Assembly: GCF_002750975.1 (NCBI RefSeq)
Contig: NZ_PEJS01000001.1
Location: 2,046,001-2,110,000 of the forward strand
Reading direction: 5' to 3'
DNA from: Stenotrophomonas indicatrix
Lineage (GTDB): Bacteria > Pseudomonadota > Gammaproteobacteria > Xanthomonadales > Xanthomonadaceae
DNA length: 64,000 nt
The position numbers were made by a program, and so were the translations under genes. Shown here one piece after another: positions 9,659 to 18,003 of the stretch (within the stretch, counting starts at the first letter, position 1; each line of letters begins with the position of its first letter). The notes beneath the pieces were generated by a model. It was not told the DNA's origin. It searched no databases and saw only the letters and a program-made list of their open reading frames with translations.

Positions 9659-10288
9659 TCATCGGTTGATCGCGGAAAGCGTCGCTGCGGCAGCGTCATA
9701 GGAGGCGCTGGCGATATCCGCCTCGAAGTGCTTCACCTGCAGGCGCCCTGACAGCCGGTAGGGATCCCACAGCGCGCCCATCGTGATGGGGCTGGCCAGG
9801 GTGACATGGATGATCTGGTTCGGTGGTGGCGGCGGTACGTGGATGCACGCGCCATAGAACGGCACGAACAGCAGTTCGTCCACCTGCCCGGCGTCGTTCA
9901 TCGCCAGCGGCACCACATAGCCATCCAGGTCCAGCGCCCGTCCGTCCACGCCATCGACCACCGCCGACGAGCCGAACTGCTGCGCACGTAGCGGGCTGGA
10001 GTGATCGATGGCCTGCCCAGGCAGCGAGCCCGAACCCGTATCGTCGATCAAGCCCCCCACCCCGTCCATGCCATTGCCACGCGACAGCCCGATCTGCGGC
10101 GGTGGACGCTGGAAGCTGTCCTCTTCGGGCATCAGCGCGTCCCAGCGATCGATCACTGCAGACGCCGCCGCCGGCGACGCAGCGCCATTGCTGGCCTGTG
10201 GCGGTGGGGCGTCCACGGCGGGCCGGCCACAACTGGCCAGCAGTACAGCGGCAAGCACACCGCCAAGCAGCTTCGCGCTACGGTTCAT
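9659..10288 (-). CDS. DUF3299 lipoprotein (first of two paralogues)
   Basis: A 209-residue periplasmic lipoprotein; the signal MNRSAKLLGGVLAAVLLASC ends in lipobox LASC. After a low-complexity Ala/Pro linker the DUF3299 domain occupies about residues 118-205. It has LDLDGYVVPLAMNDAGQVDE and the signature FVPFYGACIHVPPPPPNQI, whose Cys-x-His pair may bind metal. DUF3299 proteins are encoded with DUF2796 and ABC genes in zinc-uptake operons such as PA4063-PA4066 of Pseudomonas aeruginosa and zrgABCDE of Vibrio. The gene overlaps the end of the second DUF3299 gene by 11 bp, indicating translational coupling. Confidence 0.9.
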   Translation of the reverse strand: MNRSAKLLGGVLAAVLLASCGRPAVDAPPPQASNGAASPAAASAVIDRWDALMPEEDSFQRPPPQIGLSRGNGMDGVGGLIDDTGSGSLPGQAIDHSSPLRAQQFGSSAVVDGVDGRALDLDGYVVPLAMNDAGQVDELLFVPFYGACIHVPPPPPNQIIHVTLASPITMGALWDPYRLSGRLQVKHFEADIASASYDAAAATLSAINR

Positions 10289-10832
10289 AAGGCCTCAGTT
10301 CGGCGTCGGCCATGCTGTAGGCGGAGCCGGCAAGATCATCGTCCACCCGCTCGGCGCGCAGCACGCCTGCCAGGAAGAACGGCGAGTACATGTCGGGCAT
10401 GGCGATCGGCCGCGGCAGCACCACATGCACGATCTGGTTCGGTGGCGGCGGTGGCACGTGGATGCACGCGCCGTAGTACGGCACGAACAGGAATTCGACC
10501 AGTCGGCCATCTGCCGCGTTGGCCAAAGGCACCACGTAGCCCGGCAACCGCACTGCGCGATCCAGTACCGCGTCCACCGTACGGAACGTACCGAACTGGG
10601 CCATGCGCCGGTTGCCGTTGTGCTGCACCTCCGGCCCCTCACCGCGCTCGAGTGCTGCCAGTTCATCGCTGGGCAGCATCTGCAGCCAGTCCAGTTCCTG
10701 CTCGCTTTGCGTGCCAGCATTGCTCTGTACCGGCGACGGCGGCAGTGCCTGCACACCGGTATCGGTCGGCCGCGTACAGGCAACCAGCAGCATTGCCGCA
10801 GCCAGCAGCAGCCAGCGCACGCCCGCGCTCAC
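10278..10832 (-). CDS. DUF3299 lipoprotein (second paralogue)
   Basis: A 184-residue lipoprotein with signal MSAGVRWLLLAAAMLLVAC. The DUF3299 domain repeats the neighbour's core (VRLPGYVVPLANAADGRLVE, FVPYYGACIHVPPPPPNQI), while the linkers do not match, so this is an old duplication. It begins with GTG in a GTGA overlap with the permease stop, so it is translated directly after the permease. In related zinc operons I recall a single DUF3299 gene; the pair is unusual. Confidence 0.9.
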   Translation of the reverse strand: MSAGVRWLLLAAAMLLVACTRPTDTGVQALPPSPVQSNAGTQSEQELDWLQMLPSDELAALERGEGPEVQHNGNRRMAQFGTFRTVDAVLDRAVRLPGYVVPLANAADGRLVEFLFVPYYGACIHVPPPPPNQIVHVVLPRPIAMPDMYSPFFLAGVLRAERVDDDLAGSAYSMADAELRPYEP

Positions 10833-12082
10833 GACGCAGGCGCCAGGCCATCGGCCAGGGTGCGCCGGTAGGCCAGCAGCGCAGGCAGCAGGCCGGCAAC
10901 CGCGCTGATCAGCAGCACGCCGCCCACCCGGGCCAGTTCGCGCGCGTCCGGCCAGACGTGGGTGATCGACAGACCGAAATTGGCCAGCGCCCAGCTGCGC
11001 CCGGCCGCGCTGGCACAGGTCAGCACCGCCAGCGCCAACGCGCAGGCCATTGCTGCAGTGGCCACGGCCTCAACGACCAGCAGGCAGGCCACATAGGCCG
11101 GGCGCGCACCGGTGGCGCGCAGCACCGCCATCTCACGGCGGCGTTCCTGCAGCGTCGATACGAGCAGCGCCATCAGTGACACCATGCCCAGCAGCACCAC
11201 CATCGCACTGATCAGCTGCAGCGCGCGCTCGGCAGTGCCCAGCGACTGCCACAGCTGCTGCAACGTCACGCCGGGCAGGATCGCCTGCAGTGCTTCGTCT
11301 GGATACTCATTGATGCTGCGCTGCACGCCGAAGGTGGCGATGCGCGAGTTCAGCCCGAGCATGAAGGCGGTGATGCTGGTCGGGGTCAGGTCAAGCTGCC
11401 GTGCCTGTTCTGCGCTGACATGCTGGCTGCGCAGCTGCACGCCGGAGCGCCAATCGACATGGATCGCTTCGATCGCCGGCAGTGACACCAGCACGGACGA
11501 ATCCACCGGCGTGCCGGTACGCTCCAGGATGCCGACCACGCGGAACGGCTTGTCGGCATGCGTGGCCAGCGTTACTACACCGGTGCCATGGGCCAGCACG
11601 ATCTCAGTGCCCAGGCCGATGTGCGCGGCCTGCGCGACTTCAGCGCCGACCACCGCGTCATACAGGTCGTCGAACGGCTGGCCCTGCGCGAATGCCAGCG
11701 CATGCCCTGCGCCATGCCGGTAATGTTCGAAATAACCGGCGGTGGTGCCGATCACCCGATAGCCACGCCAGGAATCGCCCAGCGACAGCGGCACCGCCCA
11801 TTTCACCTGCGGCAGCGTGGACAGTTCCTGGTAGGACTGCCAGGACACGTTGTTGGTCGGGTCGCCGATGTGGAACACCGAGTACAGCAGCAGGTTCACC
11901 GGCCCCGAGCGTGCGCCCACGATCAGGTCCGTACCCGAGACAGTGCTGGCAAAGCCTTCGTGGGCCTGCGTGCGGATGCGCTCCACGCCCAGCAGCAGGA
12001 CCACGCTCAGGGTGATGACCAGCACGGTCAGGCTCACGCTCAAGGCGCGGCTGCGCAGGCTGGCCCAGGCCAACTCAACCAT
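10829..12082 (-). CDS. ABC transporter permease, FtsX/LolC-MacB type
   Basis: A 417-residue inner-membrane protein. An N-terminal helix (SLRSRALSVSLTVLVITLSVVLLLG) is followed by a large periplasmic MacB-PCD-like domain (about 40-270) and three C-terminal helices (LQLISAMVVLLGMVSLMALLV and two more). This is the FtsX-like layout. ATG 12082 has a GGGGG-rich ribosome site 6 nt upstream; a GTG two codons earlier is possible. It pairs with the LolD-type ATPase gene upstream. In DUF2796/DUF3299 operons this pair is thought to support zinc uptake, although the FtsX fold is more typical of mechanotransduction or lipoprotein release than of metal import. Confidence 0.93.
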   Translation of the reverse strand: MVELAWASLRSRALSVSLTVLVITLSVVLLLGVERIRTQAHEGFASTVSGTDLIVGARSGPVNLLLYSVFHIGDPTNNVSWQSYQELSTLPQVKWAVPLSLGDSWRGYRVIGTTAGYFEHYRHGAGHALAFAQGQPFDDLYDAVVGAEVAQAAHIGLGTEIVLAHGTGVVTLATHADKPFRVVGILERTGTPVDSSVLVSLPAIEAIHVDWRSGVQLRSQHVSAEQARQLDLTPTSITAFMLGLNSRIATFGVQRSINEYPDEALQAILPGVTLQQLWQSLGTAERALQLISAMVVLLGMVSLMALLVSTLQERRREMAVLRATGARPAYVACLLVVEAVATAAMACALALAVLTCASAAGRSWALANFGLSITHVWPDARELARVGGVLLISAVAGLLPALLAYRRTLADGLAPAS

Positions 12083-12770
12083 GTGCACCCCCTGCCCGGT
12101 TCAGATCACCCAGCGACAACACCTGGTCGAACAACGGCTGCAGGCGATCATCGTGGCTGACCACCAGCGCGGTGGTGCCAGCGGCGCGGCACTGCGCGGA
12201 CATCAGCTGCACGAACGCCGTGGCTGCTTCGGGGTCCAGCGCCGAGGTCGGTTCGTCGGCCAGCAGTACCGCCGGGCGACCGATCAGGGCACGGGCAGCG
12301 GCAACGCGCTGCTGCTGGCCGACGCTGAGCGTGCCCGCCGCGCGCGGCATCAGTGCCGGATCCAGCTGCAGCGCACGCAGCAGGCGCGCGATTTCCGCGT
12401 CCAGCCCACCTTCAATGCGCGCGTTGCGCAATGGCGAAAAGCGCACGCCCAAAGCGATGTTGTTGCGCACGCTCAGGAATGGCAGCAGGTTGAACTGCTG
12501 GAAGATCACGCCCAGCTGGTCGGCACGGAAACGATCGCGCGCGGCGGCACCGAGCGTGTTCACCCGATGGCCGGCAACGCGGATGCTGCCGCTGGCCGGC
12601 AGCAGAATGCCCGCCAGCAGGCCCAGCAGCGTGCTCTTGCCCGAACCGCTGGTCCCGCGCAGCAGCACGCTGCTGCCTGCGCGCACCTGCAGCTGTGCGA
12701 TGTCCAGCACCGCACGCCCTGCGTAGCCGAACTGCACGCCCTGCAGGTCGATGATGGCATTGTCGTTCAT
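12075..12770 (-). CDS. ABC transporter ATP-binding protein, LolD/MacB type
   Basis: A 231-residue ATPase. Walker A is GTSGSGKS (39-46), the Q-loop lies in ADQLGVIFQQFNLLPFL, the signature is LSVGQQQRVAAARAL, Walker B is VLLADEPTSALD and the switch His is in LVVSHDDRL. It starts in an ATGA overlap with the DUF2796 stop, and the permease start lies just past its stop, so ATPase and permease are translationally coupled. The energised step is unknown; genome context points to zinc homeostasis. Confidence 0.96.
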   Translation of the reverse strand: MNDNAIIDLQGVQFGYAGRAVLDIAQLQVRAGSSVLLRGTSGSGKSTLLGLLAGILLPASGSIRVAGHRVNTLGAAARDRFRADQLGVIFQQFNLLPFLSVRNNIALGVRFSPLRNARIEGGLDAEIARLLRALQLDPALMPRAAGTLSVGQQQRVAAARALIGRPAVLLADEPTSALDPEAATAFVQLMSAQCRAAGTTALVVSHDDRLQPLFDQVLSLGDLNRAGGAHG

Positions 12771-13300
12771 GGCGCCAGCGGCACCCGCAGGCTGTCAGCA
12801 GTAACCACGCTGCGGCCTTGCCCGGTCGGCGTTGCGGTGTTGACGATCACCTCGTGCAGCCCCGGAAACAGCGTAGGCAGCGGCAATGCCAGCCCGCGCA
12901 GTGCTGCCGGGTTGGCGCAGTGGTAGCGCAGTGCGGCGGTGAATCCAGCGTGCGTGTGCTGGCCTGGCTGCGCTCCCACAGCCACTGGCGCAAAGCCCTC
13001 CGCCGTCGCCTCGGCATGGTCCAACCGGCACTGCGCAGCGGTCGGCAACGTGACCCAGCTGCCGCTCTGCAGGATCGATCGCGCCCGCGCCAATGCGGCC
13101 TGTTCGCGGCTGTCGGCCGGCGGTCGCTCGAAATCGAGGATGCCGATGCCTGGCGCACGCAGTGCCAGTTCCAGCGTTCCCTGGTCCACGGCCAGATCGA
13201 CATCGGCCTGGCCATGGACATGAGCACCGTGATGGCGCACGTCGTGGGCGTTCGCAGAATGGGCAGCAAGCAGCAGCAGAAGGGCGGCAGAACGTTTCAT
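12767..13300 (-). CDS. DUF2796 periplasmic zinc-binding protein (ZrgA/PA4063-like)
   Basis: A 177-residue exported protein; the signal MKRSAALLLLLAAHSANAHD is cleaved near ANA. The mature N-terminus is His-rich (HDVRHHGAHVHGQADVDLAV), and GQHTHAGFTAALRYHC adds more ligands in the C-terminal half. LHEVIVNTATPTGQGRSVV is a typical DUF2796 ending. PA4063 of P. aeruginosa and ZrgA of Vibrio/Shewanella are characterised members that bind zinc. This copy lacks the very long His/Asp loop found in some homologues. It leads a six-gene operon and its start lies 13 bp from a perfect Zur-type palindrome. Confidence 0.93.
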   Translation of the reverse strand: MKRSAALLLLLAAHSANAHDVRHHGAHVHGQADVDLAVDQGTLELALRAPGIGILDFERPPADSREQAALARARSILQSGSWVTLPTAAQCRLDHAEATAEGFAPVAVGAQPGQHTHAGFTAALRYHCANPAALRGLALPLPTLFPGLHEVIVNTATPTGQGRSVVTADSLRVPLAP

Positions 13301-13312
13301 CGGGGGGCTCCG

Positions 13313-13333
13313 TAATGTTACTATGTAACATTA
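13313..13333. promoter_or_regulatory. Zur-type box between DUF2796 operon and merC-like gene
   Basis: Perfect palindrome with 9-bp arms TAATGTTAC and GTAACATTA around TAT. The core TGTTA-N5-TAACA has the spacing of the known Zur consensus. It fills the 32-bp gap between two diverging starts (13300 on minus, 13333 on plus), so one bound repressor could silence both directions. Confidence 0.88.
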
Positions 13334-13809
13334 TGGACCACATCCCGATCTCGCCCGCAAGGGCCCGCACCCAACCGCCAGCTTCGGCACGCTGGCATCC
13401 CCGTTTCGATCTGGCAGGCGCATGGCTGTCGCTGGCCTGTGCCGTGCATTGCGTGGCCCTGCCCCTGCTGCTGGCCTTCACGCCGGCGGCGATGATGGCG
13501 CTGCGCTCGTTCCAGCACCCTGGCCATGGCGCGATGACCGCACTGCTGGTGATGTCGCGCTGGGAATGGCTGTTCGCGCTGCTGGCCTCGTCGATCGCCC
13601 TGCTCAGCACCGCCGCCGGCCAGCGCCGCCATCGACGCATCCTGCCGCTGTGCGTGGCCCTGGCAGGCGCGATCCTGTTGCTGTCCGCCTCGCTGTACCT
13701 GCCGTTGAAGGAATCGCTGCTCTGGCACGGCGCTGCCACCGCCTGCGGCGGGGTGATGCTGGCCACCGCACATCTGCGCAACCGGCGGGCCCTGCGGCCC
13801 GCCGGCTGA
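13333..13809 (+). CDS. MerC-domain inner-membrane protein, probably Zur-controlled
   Basis: A 158-residue protein with four membrane helices. The first (AWLSLACAVHCVALPLLLAF) carries the C-x3-C pair plus His of MerC proteins. The others are WEWLFALLASSIALLSTAAG, ILPLCVALAGAILLLSASLY and LWHGAATACGGVMLATAHL. MerC proteins take up Hg(II) in mer operons, but isolated MerC genes next to Zur boxes are usually read as zinc-stress membrane proteins. ATG 13333 is the last base of the Zur palindrome; ATG 13315 inside the palindrome is in frame and has a GGGGGG run 7 nt upstream, so the real start is open. It converges on the TonB receptor, 7 bp apart. Confidence 0.85.
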   Translation: MDHIPISPARARTQPPASARWHPRFDLAGAWLSLACAVHCVALPLLLAFTPAAMMALRSFQHPGHGAMTALLVMSRWEWLFALLASSIALLSTAAGQRRHRRILPLCVALAGAILLLSASLYLPLKESLLWHGAATACGGVMLATAHLRNRRALRPAG

Positions 13810-13816
13810 TACCCGC

Positions 13817-16018
13817 TCAGAACCGGTAGCCGACCTCGGCGCCGACAATGCGCGGGCTGTCCACCGGTCCGTAGTAGTTGCCGTCGCGGCCGAAGGCCAG
13901 GTTGTCGAAGATCAGGCCATTGATGCGGCGCTTGTCGGTCAGGTTCTGCACGAACACGCGCGTGCTCCACGGCCCGCGCTCATAGCCCAGTTGCACGCCG
14001 AGCACAGCCACGGCCGGCTGGAACGCGCGGTTGCGCTCGTCCAGCGCGCTGGAGCCGGTCAACTGCGATTCCACCCGGGCATAGATGCCGGAGTCGAACT
14101 GATACCGCGCTGCCAGGTAGCCGGTGTAGTGCGGCGTCAGCTTGACCCGCTTGCCGTGGAGGTTCTCCTGCGGGCTTACCCAGAGCTTGGTGTACGTCGC
14201 ATCGACATAGCCGACGTTGGCCATCAACGTAAACCCCGGCGCGACTTCAAACACACCTTCCAGTTCTGCACCGCGCGACCGTATCGAGGCATCCGAGCCC
14301 ACGTAGTCGGACGAGATCGGCCGGCCGTTGGCATCGGTGGCCACCTGGATTTCCTGCCAGTTGTCCGAGCTGATGTGGAACAGGGCACCACCGATATGGC
14401 CACGGCCGCCAGCCAGGTTCATCTTGAAACCCACCTCATGGCTCCACATGCGTTCGGATTCGTAGCGCAGCACTTTGTCGTTGATCACATCGCTCTGCGC
14501 GGCGGCCAGGTTGAAGCCGCCGGGGATGTAGCCCTTGGCCGAGGCCGCATAGAACGACAGATCATCGCTGGCGTCATAGCGCAGCGAGACGCGGGGCAAC
14601 GTGGCCGAGAACGTATGCGCCAGGGCCGCGTCGCGGTAGCGCACCAGGCCTCCCGCGCCCAGGTCGAGGAATCCGGCACGCTGCTCGGTGGAACGCCGGG
14701 CCTGTTCGTGGCGAATGCCGAGGCTGGCGGTCAATTTCGGCAATGCCGGCAGCGTGTAGCTGGCGGTCGCGAAAACACTGTAGTCCTCACCCTTGGAGGT
14801 CTGCCGCGGCGCCAGGTTGTAACTGTCCAGGCCCCGCAGCGCCGGGCCGACGAAGGTGCCCTGGATCGAATCCTTGTCGATGCGGTACGTCGATACACCG
14901 GCCATCCAGGTCAACGCCTGGTCGCTGGGCGAGCTGAAGCGCGCCTCGGCATTCCAGGCATTCTTCTTGTCATGTATGTACCCGGCCAGCGCGGAGCTGG
15001 CGGTCATGTCGAAGTCGTAGCCGGCCGAGCTGGCTTCCTCGCTGCGGTACGAGGCGGCCACATCCAGCGTGCCGGCCTGCAGTTGCCACTGCGCGCTCAG
15101 GCCTGCGACGGTCTCGTCCTTTTCGGTGCGCTTTGGCGCGTCGTTGATGTAGGTGAAGTCACCTGCATGGCGGCCACCATTGAGGCGGTCGCCATAGGTG
15201 CGGTTGTACAGGCCGGTATCCAGCGGCAGGTACTCGTACTCGAACATGCCCGGTGCGCGCGTGCGCAGGTGATAGGCCAAGGCGTTGACGGTCACGTAAT
15301 CGCTGGGACGCCAGCGCAGCTTGCCCTGCAGGTAGCCCTCTTTCACTTCGCCGCGCGCGCCGTACGGGGTCAGGTTCTTCAAATAGGCATCCTCATCGGA
15401 GCCCATGAATGCCACCGAGCCCGACAGCGTGCCGTCCTTGCCCAGCGGGCCAGCCAGGAAACCATCCACGGCCGTACCGTTGCCGTTGCCGAACCAGGTG
15501 CTGCGCACGTTCACCTCACCCTCGCGGGTATCGGCCGGGCCGCGCGTGCGCACCAGCACCAGCCCGGATTCGCTGTTGGCGCCGTACAGGGTTCCCTGCG
15601 GCCCCCGCAGCACCTCAACCGATTCAACCTGGTTGAGTACTGCGTTGCTCAGCTCACGGAACGGAATGCCATCGATGTACACCGACGCGCGGTTGACCAG
15701 GAAGGGATTGGATTCGATGCCGCGGATGGAAATGAACATGTTGCTCAGCTGGCCCATCACGTTGAACTTCACGTTGGGCGCCAGCTTGTCCAGGTCGCGG
15801 AACTCGGTGACACCGGCTTCCTTCAGTGCCTGCCGATCAAGCACGGTCACCGACAGGTCACTCTTCAGGTAGGGCGTGTCGCGCTTGGAGCCGGTGACCA
15901 CCACCCCATCAAGGGTGGTGGCATCGGCGGACTGCGCGTGGGCAGGAACAACAGGAACCAGCAACGACGCTGCGACAAGGGCAACGGAGGAAACGGGGGA
16001 TTTCAAGGTAGACCTCAT
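13817..16018 (-). CDS. TonB-dependent receptor, probable zinc(-chelate) uptake
   Basis: A 733-residue outer-membrane receptor. The signal MRSTLKSPVSSVALVAASLLVPVVPAHA is followed by a TonB-box region (TTLDGVVVTGSKRD), a plug (about 50-160, with VESVEVLRGPQGTLYGANSESGLV) and a 22-strand barrel ending SPRIVGAEVGYRF. The substrate is not evident from sequence. A Zur-type palindrome ends 39 bp upstream of the start, which argues for a zinc or zincophore ligand. It diverges from an AraC regulator and converges on the merC-like gene. Confidence 0.93.
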   Translation of the reverse strand: MRSTLKSPVSSVALVAASLLVPVVPAHAQSADATTLDGVVVTGSKRDTPYLKSDLSVTVLDRQALKEAGVTEFRDLDKLAPNVKFNVMGQLSNMFISIRGIESNPFLVNRASVYIDGIPFRELSNAVLNQVESVEVLRGPQGTLYGANSESGLVLVRTRGPADTREGEVNVRSTWFGNGNGTAVDGFLAGPLGKDGTLSGSVAFMGSDEDAYLKNLTPYGARGEVKEGYLQGKLRWRPSDYVTVNALAYHLRTRAPGMFEYEYLPLDTGLYNRTYGDRLNGGRHAGDFTYINDAPKRTEKDETVAGLSAQWQLQAGTLDVAASYRSEEASSAGYDFDMTASSALAGYIHDKKNAWNAEARFSSPSDQALTWMAGVSTYRIDKDSIQGTFVGPALRGLDSYNLAPRQTSKGEDYSVFATASYTLPALPKLTASLGIRHEQARRSTEQRAGFLDLGAGGLVRYRDAALAHTFSATLPRVSLRYDASDDLSFYAASAKGYIPGGFNLAAAQSDVINDKVLRYESERMWSHEVGFKMNLAGGRGHIGGALFHISSDNWQEIQVATDANGRPISSDYVGSDASIRSRGAELEGVFEVAPGFTLMANVGYVDATYTKLWVSPQENLHGKRVKLTPHYTGYLAARYQFDSGIYARVESQLTGSSALDERNRAFQPAVAVLGVQLGYERGPWSTRVFVQNLTDKRRINGLIFDNLAFGRDGNYYGPVDSPRIVGAEVGYRF

Positions 16019-16056
16019 GAGGAACGGAAACGCGCTTGGCGGGCCAGCTGGCGCAC

Positions 16057-16075
16057 AATGTTATCCTGTAACATT
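16057..16075. promoter_or_regulatory. Zur-type box in front of TonB receptor
   Basis: AATGTTA (16057-16063) and TAACATT (16069-16075) with a 5-bp centre, the same TGTTA-N5-TAACA core and spacing as the box at 13313. It lies 39 bp from the receptor start and 55 bp from the divergent AraC start, placed to block the receptor promoter. Confidence 0.87.
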
Positions 16076-16129
16076 CCGCGCTCGCCGCCACTCCATTGCA
16101 GTCAGCGCTGCTCCATTCCTGGACCTGCC

Positions 16130-17047
16130 ATGCCCGCCCTCGCCGACCAGTTGCACCGGGAAGCCGCCCTGCCCAGTGATGGCACCGTGACCAGCGAGGA
16201 CGGCGCGATCGTTCTGCTGCGCCATGGCTTCCAGGCCAGCGAAGGCCCCATGGGCAACCCGCACCAGCTGCGGCTGGGCCTGGCGCTGGCCGGTGGCGGC
16301 AACCTGTATCAACGCACCACTGCCGGGGTACTGCAGGCGCCTTGGCATCCGGGCCAGTTCAACGTGGTACTGCCCGGCGATCGTGGACACTACGCCAGCC
16401 CAGCCGTGGAGCTGCTGGGAATGGCCATCGATACCGCGCAGTGGCGTGATGCGCCTGGCGGCTTCCCGGACATCCACGCCCTTTCCCTGCGGCTGCATCG
16501 CGACCCGGTCATCGCTTCCGTACTGCACGCGCTGTGGTCCAGCGCGCAGGCTGACGCCAGCGTTCCCGGCTTCCTGCAGTGCGGCGCAGAAGTCGTGGTG
16601 CGGCGGTTGGCGCAGCTTGCCGGCCAACCGCCCGCCCGGCCGCGGATGGCTGCACCGCTGTCATCGCGGCAACTGCGCCAGCTGCAGGACTTCATCGATG
16701 AACACCGTTCCCAGTCGCTGGATGTCGCAGCGCTGGCAGACGTACTCGGCATGGAACCGACCACGTTCAGCCGCGCCCTGCGCGCCGCTACCGGCATGCC
16801 ACCGTATGCCTACCTGACCCAGCGCCGGATGCACTGGGCGCAGTACGCACTGTCCAAGGGGCAGCGCGTCACCGAGGTCGCGCTGGCCTGCGGCTACGCC
16901 AATCCCAGCAAGTTCGCGGCGGCCTTCCAGCGCATGGTCGGTTGCACGCCCAGCATCTGGGCCGCGCAAGGCACCGGCCGCCAGGACGCTATTCGTCGAA
17001 CGGACGTTGACCCAGCGTCTGCGTCACGTGGTCGACGAAACAGGTGA
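16130..17047 (+). CDS. AraC-family transcriptional regulator
   Basis: 305 residues with an N-terminal cupin-like sensor (LRLGLALAGGGNLYQRT, WHPGQFNVVLPGDRGHY) and a C-terminal double HTH. The first helix-turn-helix is SLDVAALADVLGMEPTTFSRALRAATG and the second VTEVALACGYANPSKFAAAFQRMVGCTPS, about residues 200-285. It is read divergently from the Zur-linked TonB receptor, 112 bp between starts. This is the usual place for an AraC activator that senses the imported siderophore or metallophore. Its 3' end overlaps the convergent LysR gene by 59 bp, so the last 19 or so residues are encoded opposite that gene's end. Confidence 0.9.
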   Translation: MPALADQLHREAALPSDGTVTSEDGAIVLLRHGFQASEGPMGNPHQLRLGLALAGGGNLYQRTTAGVLQAPWHPGQFNVVLPGDRGHYASPAVELLGMAIDTAQWRDAPGGFPDIHALSLRLHRDPVIASVLHALWSSAQADASVPGFLQCGAEVVVRRLAQLAGQPPARPRMAAPLSSRQLRQLQDFIDEHRSQSLDVAALADVLGMEPTTFSRALRAATGMPPYAYLTQRRMHWAQYALSKGQRVTEVALACGYANPSKFAAAFQRMVGCTPSIWAAQGTGRQDAIRRTDVDPASASRGRRNR

Positions 17048-17891
17048 TGCGCGCGGCCAGCGCGGTGTTGCGGTAGTACACCGCGTTGATCGGCTGGCGG
17101 ACCTCTTGGGTCTGCTTGGCGAACAGCTGTACCAGGCGCCCTCCGCGCCGGTCCTGGCGGGTCAGGAAATCGGACAGGCAGGCGATGCCCAGCCCGTTCA
17201 CCGCCATCTGCCGCAGCGTTTCTCCGCTGGAAGATGCAATGGCCGGCTGGATCACCAATGGACCGCCATCGGCGTCGGGCAGCGGCCACTCGTTGAGTGA
17301 ACCCGGATGGGTGAAACCCAGCAGCGCGTGCGCGCGCAGCTGCGCGATGCGGGTGGGCGTACCGTACTGCCGCAGGTACTCCGGGCTGGCGACCACGCGG
17401 ATGCGGCTGTGGCCGATCGGCCGCGCATGCAGGGTGGAATCGCGCAGCACGCCGATGCGGAACGCCACGTCGGTGCGTTTCTCGATCAGGTCGGTGATGC
17501 CCTCGTTGGAGTTCAGCTCCAACTGCACCTGCGGATAGCGCTCGCGGAAGCCGGCCAGCAGCGGCACGATCACGTGCAGCATGAACGGCGTGGCCGCATC
17601 CACCCGCAACCGCCCTACCGGTTGCTGCCGGCGCGCCGCCATCTGTTCCTCGGCTTCGTCCACCGTGGCCAGGATCGTGCGCGCGTATTCCAGAAATGCC
17701 GCGCCCTCTTCGGTCAGCTCCAGCCGCCGCGTCGTCCGCCGCAGCAGCGTGGTCTGCAGCTTGTCCTCCAAGCGCGCCAGAGTGCGGCTGGTGGCCGAGA
17801 TGGTCAGTCCCAGCGCTTCGGCGGCGGCGGTGATCGAGCCGCTGTCGACCACGGCGACAAACGCCTTCAGCTCATCCAGGGTCGTTTTCAT
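16989..17891 (-). CDS. yafC: LysR-family regulator, YafC-like
   Basis: 300 residues: winged HTH at 1-60 (LDELKAFVAVVDSGSITAAAEALG, SATSRTLARLEDKL) and a periplasmic-binding-type sensor domain. Long stretches match E. coli YafC as I recall it, for example RIDAATP-like LRVDAATPFMLHVIVPLL, SSGETLRQMAVNGLGIACLSDF and INAVYYRNTALAARI. In E. coli yafC is also read away from dkgB (yafB), the same pair seen here with 112 bp between starts. It probably controls dkgB and the genes after it. The inducer is unknown. Confidence 0.88.
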   Translation of the reverse strand: MKTTLDELKAFVAVVDSGSITAAAEALGLTISATSRTLARLEDKLQTTLLRRTTRRLELTEEGAAFLEYARTILATVDEAEEQMAARRQQPVGRLRVDAATPFMLHVIVPLLAGFRERYPQVQLELNSNEGITDLIEKRTDVAFRIGVLRDSTLHARPIGHSRIRVVASPEYLRQYGTPTRIAQLRAHALLGFTHPGSLNEWPLPDADGGPLVIQPAIASSSGETLRQMAVNGLGIACLSDFLTRQDRRGGRLVQLFAKQTQEVRQPINAVYYRNTALAARITCFVDHVTQTLGQRPFDE

Positions 17892-18003
17892 TCTTTACCT
17901 CGACGCAAAAGCATTTCCCGTATACACGGCTTAATCTGCAAATGTAAAGCGACCAGACTGGCCCCCATCGGAGCACACCGCTCCCTACCCAGCTGGAGTT
18001 TCC

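Noticed and set aside
13991..16129. Long plus-strand frame upstream of the AraC start
   Set aside because: It lies antisense to the TonB receptor; only the part from 16130 encodes AraC-family sequence and has a sensible start.
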